Origin: Amyloporia xantha
Taxonomy: Eukaryota > Basidiomycota > Agaricomycetes > Polyporales > Adustoporiaceae
Reading direction: 5' to 3'
Assembly (NCBI GenBank): GCA_036971615.1
Contig: JAYKKR010000002.1
Location: forward strand, 248,001 to 312,000
DNA: 64,000 bases
Shown here: positions 9,873 to 21,452 of the stretch, in pieces
Layout: every line of letters begins with the position of its first letter
How positions within the stretch are numbered: the stretch's first letter is position 1
Notes under the pieces: generated by a model
Database searches by the model: none
The model's input: the letters and a program-made list of their open reading frames with translations, nothing else
What the model was told of the DNA's origin: nothing
Program-made: the position numbers and the translations under genes

Positions 9873-10669
9873 CGGTGAGTTGATTTACAGGTGGAGCGCA
9901 AGTGAGTGCCAGAAGGGACAGATGAAAGGAGACACAGAGCGAGTATTCCCGGCTTAAGTATTGAACGCAGACAAAGACAAGCAACGATGACGAACATTCG
10001 GATCTCTCATCTGCAAAGAGCCTTGAGGAGTTGGCACCAAACAATGCAAGCTGAAATTTCATATTACAGTCAATGCTGCATGCTCTCCACCCGGACGGAA
10101 ATGCACGAGGTCCTTATAAAGCCCTTGAACATGAGGACGCATGCATACACTAGGCGGACACTCGCTCGAAGTTGTCAACGTCGGTAATTATCTATGACTC
10201 ACAAACGAGACACATTCTAGCCTGTAGTGGATGGTCCTAAGCCTAGACGTTCTACTTCGCGATCGGCGTTGCTATTGTCCATGACCTCGTAACTCAAAGT
10301 TGCCTATTGTTGCCCATGTGGCATCGATGATGATGTAGATACAATCGGTTTGCACGTACAGACAAAGGAAGCCAGATGAAGCGCTAATAGACCAACAATG
10401 AATAATAACAAATTCAAAATGAGGACAACTCAGAGGAATTCCACCGGGGCCGAGTCGCTCTTAGCTTGGTCTTATTTGTTCCCTCCCCAAAAGCGGTATG
10501 ATAGTTCGCTGCCACTCGTCCTCGAGCCATCATGTCGACCATATCATTGTTCTACACTCCAGAATCCAGGCGCTGCTTTGACTCAAGCACGCTAGAGCAC
10601 AGACAGCTTGGATAAGCAGCGAGTTATCGGCTCTCCGCGGACCAATGTGTTATTGCGCCACGACAACAG
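9873..10669. other. Intergenic, nothing recognised
   Basis: No frame here shows coding character together with splice borders. It is mixed unique sequence leading to the left target duplication of the retroposon at 10670. Confidence 0.5.
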
Positions 10670-11287
10670 ATCGATCTGAGCGTCTTTTTTTTTTTTTAAA
10701 TTCTACGAATTTATCCTCCATACTACTAAGTACATGTAGAGTGCTGGGTATAATTAATTATGGGCTCTGCGCCCTACTGTGGTCGCTTTCCAGCGCGGTC
10801 TGCAACCTGGGGCCGCGAAGCCGCCCTACCTTAACACCATACCATAACCGTCCCCGTAAGGCCGGTCCCCGGAGCGCACTCAGGGGGAACCCCGGTTAGA
10901 GGCTCCCACGCACGCCCACGACCAAAGGCACTTCCACCTAAGGCTAGTAAAGGATGGGCGCCCGGTAAGGCATCTCGCCGCTAGGTGCCCTCACCTCCAC
11001 CCTTACAGTTTTCGGGGTAGAGAAGCAGGCTATTCATAATCTAGCGATTGACCGCTAGGTGCAGGTGAAGGGGGATCCGGTGCAATTATTTGCTCCCGAA
11101 TCCCCCTCCACTCTTTCTGAATGTCTTCCGACGCCTTGGGCACGTCGTACCACTCAGTAAATTCATTGAACTTGGCGCTACGCGCTTCAGTTGCATCTGG
11201 GTCTAGGTGGCGCTCTTCGTGGAATTTCTTCCACGCCGCTACCCGTCCTTTGGTGTGGGCATGGAGTGTCGCATCGATCTGAGCGTC
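10670..11287 (-). mobile_element. 5'-truncated poly(A) retroposon with 15-bp target duplication
   Basis: The direct repeat ATCGATCTGAGCGTC lies at 10670-10684 and again at 11273-11287. The left copy is followed at once by 13 T (10685-10697), which is the poly(A) tail of an element read on the minus strand. The body is 588 bp. This is the classical product of target-primed reverse transcription: a LINE-type element or a transcript it mobilised. The 5' end, abutting the right duplication, cuts into an open frame, so the copy is truncated. Confidence 0.85.
11030..11272 (-). pseudogene. C-terminal fragment of the retroposon's open reading frame
   Basis: Read on the minus strand, the frame enters directly from the target duplication without a start codon. 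It runs about 80 residues to a stop at 11032-11030. It is charged and helical at first (GRVAAWKKFHEER, FNEFTEWYDV) and ends PPSPAPSGQSLDYE. I cannot name the family. It could be the end of a LINE open frame or of a reverse-transcribed host gene. The rest, down to the poly(A), would be 3' untranslated sequence. Confidence 0.6.
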
Positions 11288-12665
11288 GCTAGCCCAAAGA
11301 GGCGATCACCTGCGTTCATGACATAAGAAACACTCGAACGCGCTCGAGCTCTCTACGACCAAAGTCCTAGTCCATTGAGATAGCATCATGGGGCACGAAG
11401 TGAGGCTTCACTTCTCAGTCGTTCCAGTCAAGGGGATATATTGCGCAACAATCCATGGCAACACATTTGGCGCGTCTCGCTCTGGTCTCTAACATTCCTT
11501 CCGTGATTACTCGCCTGTGACCATCAAGGTCTGCCCACCTCGTGTCATATGGCCGCCTCTACTGTGGTATTGGCCCTATCGAAGAGAGGTACGTCGACCA
11601 CTCTATATTGTTGCGAACGTTCTTTCACATCCGTATCACGCTGACTCTGACGGGGTCGCAATGTTGGTCAGACTACCGCGCCATTCTCTAGAGCATCTGT
11701 ATCGACTCCTCTCCCCCCACCCTACCTGATCTTCGGCGACGTGGACCAAGCGTATGGCCGCGACCCCGGCTACTGGCTCGACACGGAGGAGCACGACACT
11801 CCCATCGACAAGCCTACCGTTGGCGAGAAGGGTGTCTACTACGCCCACTGAGGTGAGTCTCCGTGCCCCACCAACTCTCCTGCACGGTCCTCCTCTGTCG
11901 CTCTGTAAAGTACGTCTTTTGTCGAATACGGCCTCTGCGCTCTCCACGAACCCGCAGGGTACATCGTTGGGTTCTCCCGAAGCCATTAGCCTCGTCGGAG
12001 ATTCTGCTGAGGCCACCTTTGCCCTAACCCTTGCGCGCTACATTTCCGACAACATAGTGGAGATGAGCTTCGCACCCAGCCCACCGTCCTAATCTCTTAT
12101 TTTTATGTCCCCTGGTGCGACTTTGGCAAGGTCCTCCGTGGATGTGGGCCCGGCCGAGCCCGTCGTCTCGTGCGACGGCTGCGCTCACGGATGACCTTCT
12201 CCCGCGGTCGAGCGTCCCCTATGCCTCAGCCGCGTGCACACTGAGCCTTCATAGCTACCAGGTGCAGAGACTACCCCATACTTCTCTCCGGCGTTGGGGC
12301 ACTCCTGCAGACATTCATCAATGTGGTATGTGTGGAACACTTCATGCAGAGCCATCCACGTTGGGAGGTGGAGGAGAGTAGCAATGTGATTGCTCAGATT
12401 GACCATTGGTGATCGATGAGATGGAGAAGATGATGTAAATTTGCGTTGTATGTATAAACAATTCCAGCCATATTGTCCGTAGTCAACAGTGTGAAATTGG
12501 GATCAACTTTGAGCAGAAAACTGACATACAGCTGAAACTTATCATGACCACAGTAACAGAAATGTAGCAAAAACGCGACAAAGCATGAAAGTAGCAGTTG
12601 AAAGCTGGACAGAGCAAAGCACAAAAAGCAAGGATTGAGAGCAATTCTATGACAAGATATTAAAT
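11288..12665. other. Region with possible decayed coding sequence
   Basis: A stretch at about 11726-11851 (+) reads as plausible protein (GDVDQAYGRDPGYWLDTEEH, then a stop after KGVYYAH). Blocks to about 12090 are GC-rich and open in other frames. I could not assemble a consistent spliced gene, and frames change without splice borders. Most likely a relic of an unknown gene; 12400-12665 is AT-rich and non-coding. Confidence 0.3.
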
Positions 12666-13950
12666 TCATTTCCGGCCAGCTTCTGGATGGGGATATAATT
12701 TGAAGTCATCTTGTAGACGGTCGGTTAATAATCTAAAATAAGAAATGAGAAAAGACAGGATCCACAAGGTTTGAGTTTAGCTCACTTATCCCAGAGTGAT
12801 CTCTCATCACTTTCATTGGTTGCCTGCTTATGGAACTTGCCACGCAATTCATCAAGTTCTGAATCAACATAGCTCCAGAAGCAAGACGGTTCAGTGAGGC
12901 TGTCCGAGTCAACTAAACACTTCCGCTAGGGATAATATAAGACACCACACCAAGTTACAAAGCAGATACACACCAAAAGTGCTAAGCTTCTGTAATGATC
13001 TGTATCGATAGCTATTTTCCCAGCTGGAAGGACTTTACACAATTCCAACATTGATAGTGGTCTTGCCCGCACTCTATCACGGATCACAGCATTTGGGAGA
13101 GAGAGGCGAAGCTACCAATACATCTATGATCAATTTATAAATGAAGAGAATCAGCACACATACCGTACAATGAACCATTTCTTTGCACCACAGAAGAAGT
13201 TTATCCACAATTGATTCAAGGAGGTTCATTACCAAAGGTTCCTCAAAGACTTCCCGTGTGACTCCCCACATGGGAGGTTCATCACGTATCGAGCTCTACA
13301 CAATACATCAGCACTCCTTATCTTAAAATCGACACAAGAGTGTACCATCACATGCGATACCGAGGCACATCCATGCACCAACCGATCAGGACTCAGAAGA
13401 AAAGTAAAAATGCAGGCCTTTAGATTGAGCTAGATGGCAAAATATCAGTGCACTGAACAATATTGTCCAGTCACAAGACCAACCTGAAATGTTTCACTCG
13501 TGAAGTATTCTGACATAGATTCAACACGACGTTGTCGAAGACTTATCAGCTGCGCTTGTATGTCAGCAAGAAGGAATATTGGCGATAGCTGAGAGTTGTG
13601 TTTAGCTATGATTTTCGCATGGGACGAATATATCAGGAGCACACCTGGGCAGTGTCATCCAGGCTGCTCTCGGATATACCATGATGCCGGCAACGCTCTC
13701 GACAGATCTTCATTATGTGTTTCTTCACTAAAAATATGGGTACTAAATTAAGGAGCCGTGAATTGGTGGAGAATAAACAGTCACCCTTCTTGTCTTCGAC
13801 TGGAGTGACATAAGCTGCGGGTTGTCGTAGGAGGCAGTAAAGACGGTGCTGCGGGCTGGAAGCATGAAGTTTCACATGGCAAATGTCCATAGTGGGTCGG
13901 ACGCCACTCGTCCTAGGACAGCGCATGCACTTCACTCTATGGCCTTGTCC
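12666..13950 (-). CDS. Unknown protein with a Cys/His cluster, seven or more exons
   Basis: Exons at about 13950-13785, 13727-13645, 13588-13484, 13295-13164, 13111-12974, 12925-12786 and 12732-12666 join in phase with GT-AG borders, giving about 275 residues. The N-terminal part has CMRCPRT followed by DICHVKLHASSPQH, a possible CxxC...H...H zinc site. Next is a basic helical part (HIMKICRERCRHH), then long helices (LADIQAQLISLRQRRVES, NLLESIVDKLLLWCKEMVHC). The end is DFKLYPHPEAGRK. I do not recognise the family. The true first exon is unresolved: the frame opens from an acceptor near 13951 and a starting ATG was not found convincingly. Phase continuity over seven exons argues for an active gene. 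Confidence 0.6.
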
Positions 13951-14680
13951 AACCAAGCGAAAATCTTACAACAGGGTGAGAGGTATTCGGATTAGCATAT
14001 ATGGCAGAATAACACCGAAGGAGTCAGGAGCTTGCCTCCATTATGTATCATAGGGTTTCTCTTCGATTATCGGCGAAGCAGGGTAGCTGTATGAGATTAT
14101 TTGCCACTAATTTGTGAAGAAGCGTGTCGTAGCTGTATGAGCCACTGCTGCTAGTCAGTGAACAAGCAATGTTGGCGACACTGAACACGAGTCATTGAGG
14201 AGGGCCTTCGGTATCACGTGTCGGGCATTATGCTGAGTGAAACACCCACTTGCGTAATACATTTACATAATCGGAAGTACGTGTAAATGTACATCCATGC
14301 GCATGCGCATGCCTGTAGACTCGGGTTCGAACGTTAACAACTGTGTCTATAGATTCAATGCACGCACTTGTGTGAACAATGAAAAACGCTCGAGCCAATT
14401 TCACAGGCAGATCCCGGACGGCAGTCTCGGAACTCCCAGTGTCTTCAGGTTTGATTAACATATATAGCGCAACGAGATTCCGCGTAAAACTAGCTCTTCG
14501 GAAATCTGAAGAACCTCGCCGCGACATAACACAATTGCAGAGGTATGTTCCATTGTCTAACAGCGGAGGCGGCCCATTTGGGAACCATTCTCAAAGACCC
14601 GGTGCCACGGATGCGTAGTATAAAAGGCCTCTGGTGCGCATTCAGATCAAGTTGAAGTGACCCGTCCAGCTCCGACCCCA
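13951..14680. other. Intergenic, promoter side of two diverging genes
   Basis: The genes on either side are transcribed away from this interval. It contains GCATGCGCATGC-like alternating sequence near 14297-14312. The open frames on both strands lack splice context and motifs. The first exon of the gene to the left may lie here. Confidence 0.4.
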
Positions 14681-17186
14681 ATGGCAGGGACTCCCTCCAG
14701 ATCCAAAAAGGCGAGAAGCGGGCACGCACCACAGGTAGCGCTGAAGCCTCCTAGTGAAATTGGTCGCTTATTGACTCTTCCATTGGAACTGATACTCGAA
14801 GTAAGGACGCCTGATCTTGATCATGTAACCATTGCTTAATGACACATTTATCGTGATAGGTCCTCTGCCTGTTACATCCCAAGGATATGCTCTCCATGGG
14901 GCGGACAAACAAAGCTTTTCGCGCTTGTCTATTTGATCGCTCCGCTCGCATCGTGTGGAAGATTGCCTTAGAAAATGTCCTTGGGCTTCCGATATGTCCT
15001 GTGTGGTTGTCGGAACCTGCGTATGCTGCTCTGATCTTTGATAACTTCTGTCAAAGATGTCTTGTATCCGGTATTGGCCCAGACGAGGTGCTTTGGTGTT
15101 TTCGTGCTCGTTATTGTACATCATGCGCTTCTGCCATGTAAGTTACAGTGTCCTCTACCTAATCATACTTTTTGGTCACTCTGTTTCATTCGATGCAATA
15201 GGACAACAATATCACCACAATCCGAACTAGTGGCTTATGGTCACGACGAACGGTTCGCACGCCTGTTCCGTGTAGGGACCCTTCCGCATATCTGGAGTGC
15301 GTGAAAATAGCCGCCTTTCCAAATGCATTTGTATTCTCATATCACCCTATGAACAGGTTTCTGTTTACCAGAATCACTGGCACATATAGACTTACAGGGT
15401 ATGTCATCTATTTTTCATAAAGCTGACATTTCTCCCCTTAGGACTGCACTATTATCGGCGAAATCCAGTTCGGAGGAAAGGAGCATCTTGAAACAACAAG
15501 AACTCAGGTGCACAGAAATACGTAATGTATGTCATTGATACATTGTCAGGGCATGTATTCATATTGTGACAGTATACATATCGATGCGAGGGCTGGTCGA
15601 CGGCCATGAAGTTTGCCCGGCGCGCTGCGTAAGTCATACAGTCAACGCCTCTTACCAGTCAAGCAGCTGATTAGATGCTCTAGTATATCCTCGCGGCTAG
15701 TTTCGATAGGCTATCAAGAAGATCTGGCCTACCTGGGGGCGAATTGGGAGGCGTGCAAGCAAAGTCCTCTTGTCAAGACATTAGTCAGACGATGCGAATA
15801 TCTAAGTGCGGAGGGTAAGTCCACACATCCAGACTGTACTACAAACGTGATTATTGTCTTATGTTACTGCCAGAATGGACGCAAATTGAGCCTATCATGG
15901 TCGCATTCATGGAGCCTCAAAAGTACCTCCGCCAATGTCTTGAATTCCGATCCACCGTGATTGCGCAGCTAGAATATCTCGATGCAGCACTATTGATACT
16001 TCGAAAGGCTCATGGACCCGTCGGCCTCTTTCCTCATCCTATTGACTTAGCAAAGTTCGCGGAAATCCGCCAGATCATCGGTCTCCATGCAAGTGTATGT
16101 ATCGTCAATGCGGAGGTTTTCCAACAATATCTACCTGATCTGATATATCGATGGCGACGAGAGATTAATCTCCAGTTGCTGGAGCTAGCAGACCCTGGGG
16201 CAGCCACTAGGTCATCTTTGGGTCTACCAAAGCCAAATCGGAACCTGCGTAGCGTCCCCGCTGACCCACTACAACTCGCGCAAATGGTTTATCGATGCAT
16301 GAAATGTGGACAGTGTCATACAGCAGCAGCAATTGCAGCGCATCCTTGTCTTTACGAATCACATACAAATTGGGACGACACGGTATGCGACCCTCGCCGC
16401 GATGGCAATCTGCCCACGATCTCAGGTTCAATTGTCGACAATTCTTTACTCGTACATTACCGGGGTCTGCAAGCTTGGTCTCTGAACAATGTCTCGTCCT
16501 ATGTCGGTGTAGCTCGGAAGGTGATCGAAACATTTGGATTAAAGCCGGACGAAGCAACCATTTCCATGTTGGACGAACTGGATGGTAGGCTTGCATGTGA
16601 ACAGTGCAGCGAGCTGGGGCGGAGAGCACTTGTGATGAGCTGGCGTGCTGCTGTGAGTGTTGTCACTAAAATTCCCAGATGGCGTCGTATGCTTGTCATT
16701 GAGAGCTATAACATCAATAGATACAGCATGCTGCAACGCACCCTAACATCGAGGCTTCCTGGCGGACAGTACATAATATTGTTGCGAGGAAAGTCAGGCA
16801 AGTCGAACGATCACGTCTACGGCTGACTTTGGAAGAGCATGAAAAACAGAGCTTTTGGTCTTGCGCTCATTGCTGGCACTCAAGTAATATGACTTCCCGG
16901 ATTGTCCGTGGATCGAAGTTGGATGTTGAGAGACACCTTCGCGAATGGTGAGCTCTGTTCCCCCCTTCCGAACAAGTCATGGCTATATGATACCGATGAC
17001 GTCAGGCACGAAATCGAAGTTGCCGGCTCTAAGGATTTGTATTTAGCTGCCGATGCGCTTCCTTTGATACATCCGCCAGTTCTACTGGTGTCTTCGCATT
17101 TAATTCATCAAGAGCTTCGACTCACGGAGGAGGCTGCTTTTGCACAATGTCGTGCTGTTTTCTGTAAATGTATTTTAATAAATTGA
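14681..17186 (+). CDS. F-box protein of a large Agaricomycete family
   Basis: F-box proteins recruit substrates to SCF ubiquitin ligases through Skp1. Nine exons join in phase: 14681-14800, 14860-15137, 15202-15300, 15442-15526, 15573-15628, 15675-15814, 15874-16652, 16721-16947 and 17006-17186, giving 654 residues. The F-box spans the first intron: LLTLPLELILE then VLCLLHPKDMLSMGRTNKAF. After it come VWKIALENVLGLP and a CxxC-type cluster (FCQRCL, RYCTSC). The long middle region contains YQEDLAYLG. Near the C-terminus are MKCGQCH, CEQC and WSCAHCWH, which look like zinc-binding knuckles typical of this family. The ATG at 14681 follows the last in-frame upstream stop-free codons and gives a short basic N-terminus. 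No defect is visible. The substrate is unknown. Confidence 0.88.
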
Positions 17187-18294
17187 AGCATGGAGAGCCA
17201 CCTTGTATCCCCACTCTCCTACGACGAGAAGTACCGGTCGTTATGGCCTTTCCTACCTATTTCTAGCCTATCATCTATTGCGTACTCCTTTGTGTAACGA
17301 ACAATTGCATGAGAATGCACGCAAGACGTACTGCAAAAAGGACCAGTCTGCTTGTGCGATCGGCCGGACTTCTCGGCGGTACTTGCGTTCATGGAAATGT
17401 GGACTTCGCTGAAGAAACTAGGTCTATTTGTAAACAGTAGCTAAACATAGTCTTCTCCTTCACAGTCAGCCCCTTGCTACAGCTTCAACAACCCGACAGC
17501 ACAAATAGATTCCCGCATCCCTTCCCACCATGCTTAGCACAGAGCCGACTTGCGTCTGCATCGACTTCTTTCTTCCACCATTTCGCAGCACTAAATTTTG
17601 TCTCCAATGAAGTGTCCCCGAATGAGCGGATGCGGCCGCAGAACCACCGTATCGGATCAGCTTGTCACAGAGTGCGTAGAAGGTCATCCTGTCATGAAGT
17701 GGCGTTCGGGAGGGGAAGACGTACATGGGGGAGCGCGTTTCAGAACGAGCTTTCCTGATCGTAGGTATCGTGGGCTCAGACGGGACTTCTCGCTGTGAAT
17801 ATTGCTGATCGTAGCGATCGTCCTGCTGCAATTGAGAAACCCTTTGTGGCTGCTCCTACTCATGCGCAAAATCGCGCGCAGTGATAGTGGGTTTCCAGCC
17901 ACTTTAGAGGCGTCTCCCCTAAGCGCTCGCTTGCGACGTCCTGTACGCCCGGCGTCTAAACACATAATTTCATAGATCTTTCAGTTGTATTTTATCACTG
18001 TACTGTCGTGATGGCCCGCACTCGTTTCATATATGTCTGAAAACTCCCCTTCGCCGGCCTGGCCTCCCATAAGACGGCGCCACCAATGGAATGTCACACC
18101 TACAAGCATATCGGGCCCTCATTCATCGCCGCAACCACTGTCCGTGTCAAGAACTGTCCGTAGTACTTCTCAAAGTCCCTCACCTCTGGTTGACCACGGG
18201 AACCGAAAAGCATTGCCAAGATACCATAATGGTTATGAAGTCAAGCCAGCAACGGGTGGCCGTGGGGGTCTGGTCCGAGACTAGCTCTCGATAA
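17187..18294. other. Intergenic, nothing firm
   Basis: One open frame (18033-18284, +) is Ser/Pro-rich, but it has no start context, splice partner or homology I recognise. It lies just upstream of the UTP6 relic and could be debris from the same duplication. No repeat or RNA gene seen. Confidence 0.4.
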
Positions 18295-18933
18295 CGCGTT
18301 TGAGACCGCACACATCCGGTGCATCTCAAGAAGGGTGACTTCCTGCCCTATGTCGCCTACGAGATGGGCTTGAAATCCCTGTGCCGCGAACGCGTCGAGC
18401 ACCTCGAGCTGGGTAAGCCGCCGTCCATGTTTGATTATGCGCTCGTCCGCCGACAACTCTACATATTCGAGCGGGCTTTGAAGAAAAGGTAGCGAAGGAG
18501 GGTTTAAGGACACTCATGGGGAGGAGCACTGCACGGTGTGTCTCAATTAAATTTATTCATCATTAGTAAATGATTTCACTTCAATGATATGTACCCCAGC
18601 GCACTGCAACACCATCCTAACGTGTCTGCTCTCTACATCCTCGCCGCATCATATGAACTCGAGCACCTCTCCCCCTCTGCCGTCCGCGCGCTATAGCGGG
18701 GCATCCGACTCGAAGTGGACAGCATTGAGATGTGACAGGAGTATGTGAAGATGCAACCAGGATGTGTGGAGAGTCTGAGAAGGCGGTGGGATGTGCTGGG
18801 CATTAAATTAGGTGATGATAGGTCCACAGGAAATGAGAAAGGACAGGGAAAGGGTCGCGACGGGGGTGAAGGGGACGCACGGAATGTGGAGATGAACAAG
18901 GCTAAGGTGGACGACATGCAGGTAGATGCTGAA

Positions 18934-18964
<31 letters not shown>

Positions 18965-19530
18965 CAGCAAGCAGGGAGATTATGCAGGGTGCCATCGTGA
19001 AATGCGTCATTTCTAGCTCTGTGAAAGGTGTGTGTCGCCTGGTTCCCTAGTTGCTGCCAATGCTGCCTTTCACATTCGATACCCGTCCCTCGTCGCTAAT
19101 TGAGCTCTCCACTCAGCCCTACCCGAAAATGCCCTCTTCACCTCTCCTCACCTCCTTCCCGTGTTCACTTTCCCTTCGCCCCACGCTCTTCGATCACCTC
19201 TTTGCACTGCTGCATACCGCACTCCCGTCGAATTTTGCGGCTGTCAAATTGTCCATGACGAGACCCCTCACAGTGAAGCTTTGGTCTACGCGTTGATGGC
19301 TGCGAACGGACGGCTCGCAGATGCGGTCCAGAATTGTGGTGAAGGCGAGGAAAAAGCGAATGAGGCGCTCGCGAGCATGTAGGCGAAGCTCGTAGAGGAA
19401 TAGTGTCAGATCGACGACAGCTTGGTGAGTCTGTTTGTTTTCTTTCTTCTCACTTGTGTCGTGTGTGCTGATAGATCTCGCTTCTGGCGAGTGGATAGGA
19501 ACGATCGGACTGGATACACATTTTCAATCG
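18295..19530 (+). pseudogene. UTP6 (U3 snoRNP protein 6) pseudogene
   Basis: Pieces of the HAT-repeat protein Utp6, part of the small-subunit processome, occur in correct order but broken. FETA...KKGDFLPYVAYEMG and ALVRRQLYIFERALKK (about 18300-18490) are followed by a stop and a deletion. Then ALYILAASYELEHLSPSA (about 18600) has in-frame stops where AL*RGIRL and EM*QEYVKM should read on. SLRRRWDVLGI follows, then an acidic linker, then LFDHLFALLHTALPS with a frame change before ALMAANGRLADAVQ (about 19300). At least three stops and three frame changes exclude function. An intact copy is expected elsewhere in the genome, because the process is essential; that is inference. Confidence 0.8.
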
Positions 19531-19589
19531 TTTTGCGCGACACTGACGCCAATGCAACACTCAGAAAGGGTACTTCATTACCTTACTAC

Positions 19590-20680
19590 AGGACCTCGCT
19601 CAAAGTAAATTGGCTACGCCATCGCCCGGCGCTCCTCCCCGCTACCATCCGCCTGCTAATGTTATGCCACTCGTCCCTCCCCGCCTATATCCTGCCCCCA
19701 GCAACACTCCCGAAAAATCATCTGCCTCACGCGGAAGTGGAAAGGGAAAAACAAAGGTCCAATCCACACCTGTGCGAAGGTCTGATTGGCACGGCTCGAG
19801 GCGGTAAGCGCAGCTCTCGGCTAACGAGGATGAAATCTCGAGGGCATGGGATGAGGCACGGGATACTGTCGAGGGCAAGGTCCCCGCGGACGTTTGCATG
19901 TGGAGTGTTGAGCAGCCAGAAACGTCCGACTCGGTCTCTGTAGGAGAACGAGCGCAGTTGAGAGGGTGCGTCGATTTGAATCTACCTTTAAGCACTGGCT
20001 GACGCGTGCACGTGAATGCCATCGACTCCTTTGTTATATTGCACTGCCCATGTGGGCGCCCATGCAAACGTGCTCTATGCTCATTATTGTGTCCCTTCAT
20101 GTACATGTCAAGCGGCTGCTGAGGGACTACAAGCGCATCTGGGACGCGGAAGCATGGGCCACGATGCATGAGACGTTACTGGTGGGGTACACGGTAAGCA
20201 CGCGCGAGGAACTAGCAGGCAAGCTGCGAGAAGCCGCGTACACAAACAGAGCGAACGACGTGAAAAGGGCGGAAGCAATCCCATTGAGAATATAGATGCG
20301 CGGAGGGCAGCAGCCTAGGGGCTCCGAGGCCGGAAACGCAATCAGTGACGCCATCATACAAATTCGGAGCGGCATCGGTGGCCGCCGCTGTGGCGGTGGC
20401 GGATGCGCGGGCAGCAGGCGTTTGCCATGTTGCTTAGGCCTCCTTACCCAGTGCAAAGGTATGGAAGGCCGTCTTCGCTCAGGGGCAGATGCGGCTGCAG
20501 ATATGGCTATGTGCTCGGGGCCGTCTCCGCATCCTGAGCCGTACCTGTGTGTGCAGCATGCCGTGTTAGAGATGATGTATGAGTATTGGAGACCGTAGCT
20601 GGCTGTCGCCGGAAGAAGCGAGGGAGGCGGAACGGCGAGGGCATGCCGCCAGTGTGGGCTGGTTCTATGTGCCTAACCGC
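19590..20680 (+). pseudogene. Pseudogene of an unknown conserved gene, collinear with the UTP6 relic
   Basis: Segments in three frames form one recognisable order: SKLATPSPGAPPRYHPP with a basic SGKGKTK stretch, then EISRAWDEARDTVEGKVP and VCMWSVEQPE. A stop after LPLSTG follows. Then come HVHVKRLLRDYKRIW with LVGYTVSTREELAGKLREA, an Ala-rich block (AAVAVADARAAGV), SAKVWKAVFAQGQMRLQ, and finally SPEEAREAERRGHAASVGW. Frame changes and stops lie between each. I cannot name the protein. The tandem arrangement with the UTP6 relic suggests one segmental copy of two neighbouring genes, or a single gene whose 3' part this is. Confidence 0.6.
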
Positions 20681-20786
20681 TTTCTTGGTTCGATCTGCCA
20701 GAGGAGTGCTCATGGCGTAGCTACATTTTCTACGTCTGGATCTGCTCGTAATTACAAATGTACGACACCCAAATCTGGTTGCAGAC

Positions 20787-21452
20787 TCATACTAAGTTGT
20801 CTACCTCACGTGTCAGTTCCTCATGCAAGACATCTAACCGCTCGACGCTCCGCCGCATTTCATCCGAGCGACGTCCTAAAGCATGAGAGGCAGCTGCACG
20901 TCTCTCGATTGATTGGCTGACTCGATTCATTTCCGCCTGCAGATTCTCTGCTTCCCTCAGCAGGGCATATTTATCCTCCAGATTCACCAGAATATCGGAG
21001 AGTATAGCGATCTCGTTCTACGCGTCGGTGAGGATCTAAGCGACCGAGCAGTAAGAGACCGCACTCACGTGGACCACTGTGTGACTGTATGAGGGTACTA
21101 GATTCACAATCAGTTCGTCTAGACTAGGAATCTTATTAGTCTCTAGACCTTAGTTGGATAAATGTGCTCACCTGCAAATGACGGCTGCAATCTCTCCGGT
21201 GGACATACTGGCGGCTCCATATGTTTGGCAGAGACGACTGAGAGCCGCTAGCTCTACTTGCTGTTCGCTTGTGAATGTGGGTGGTGTCCCGAGAACTTCC
21301 GCTCGCGTGTGGCAAAAGATGACCTCGTTAGCGCTCCCCGGATCGATGACTTGCCGACATACAGGGCAACATCGAGATCTTGCATAATGCCGCTTCAAAC
21401 AGGACTGACAAAAGACATGACCTTTCATGTCATGTTCGCATATACAAGCCAT
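20787..21452 (-). CDS. RING-like / coiled-coil protein
   Basis: Three exons join in phase: 21452-21172, 21123-21069 and 21017-20787, giving 188 residues. The N-terminus has a RING-type pattern (C3, C5, H12, then FCQSC, then CCPVC at 28-32), as in small basidiomycete RING proteins that may act as ubiquitin E3 ligases. Residues about 113-188 form a coiled coil (LVNLEDKYALLREAENLQAE, RRSVERLDVLHEEL). The first metal pair is CxC rather than CxxC. Possible upstream coding sequence (near 21470-21545, encoding a Cys-containing stretch) is cut off by a stop and no clean splice joins it. The RING may therefore be N-terminally incomplete here. Confidence 0.6.
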
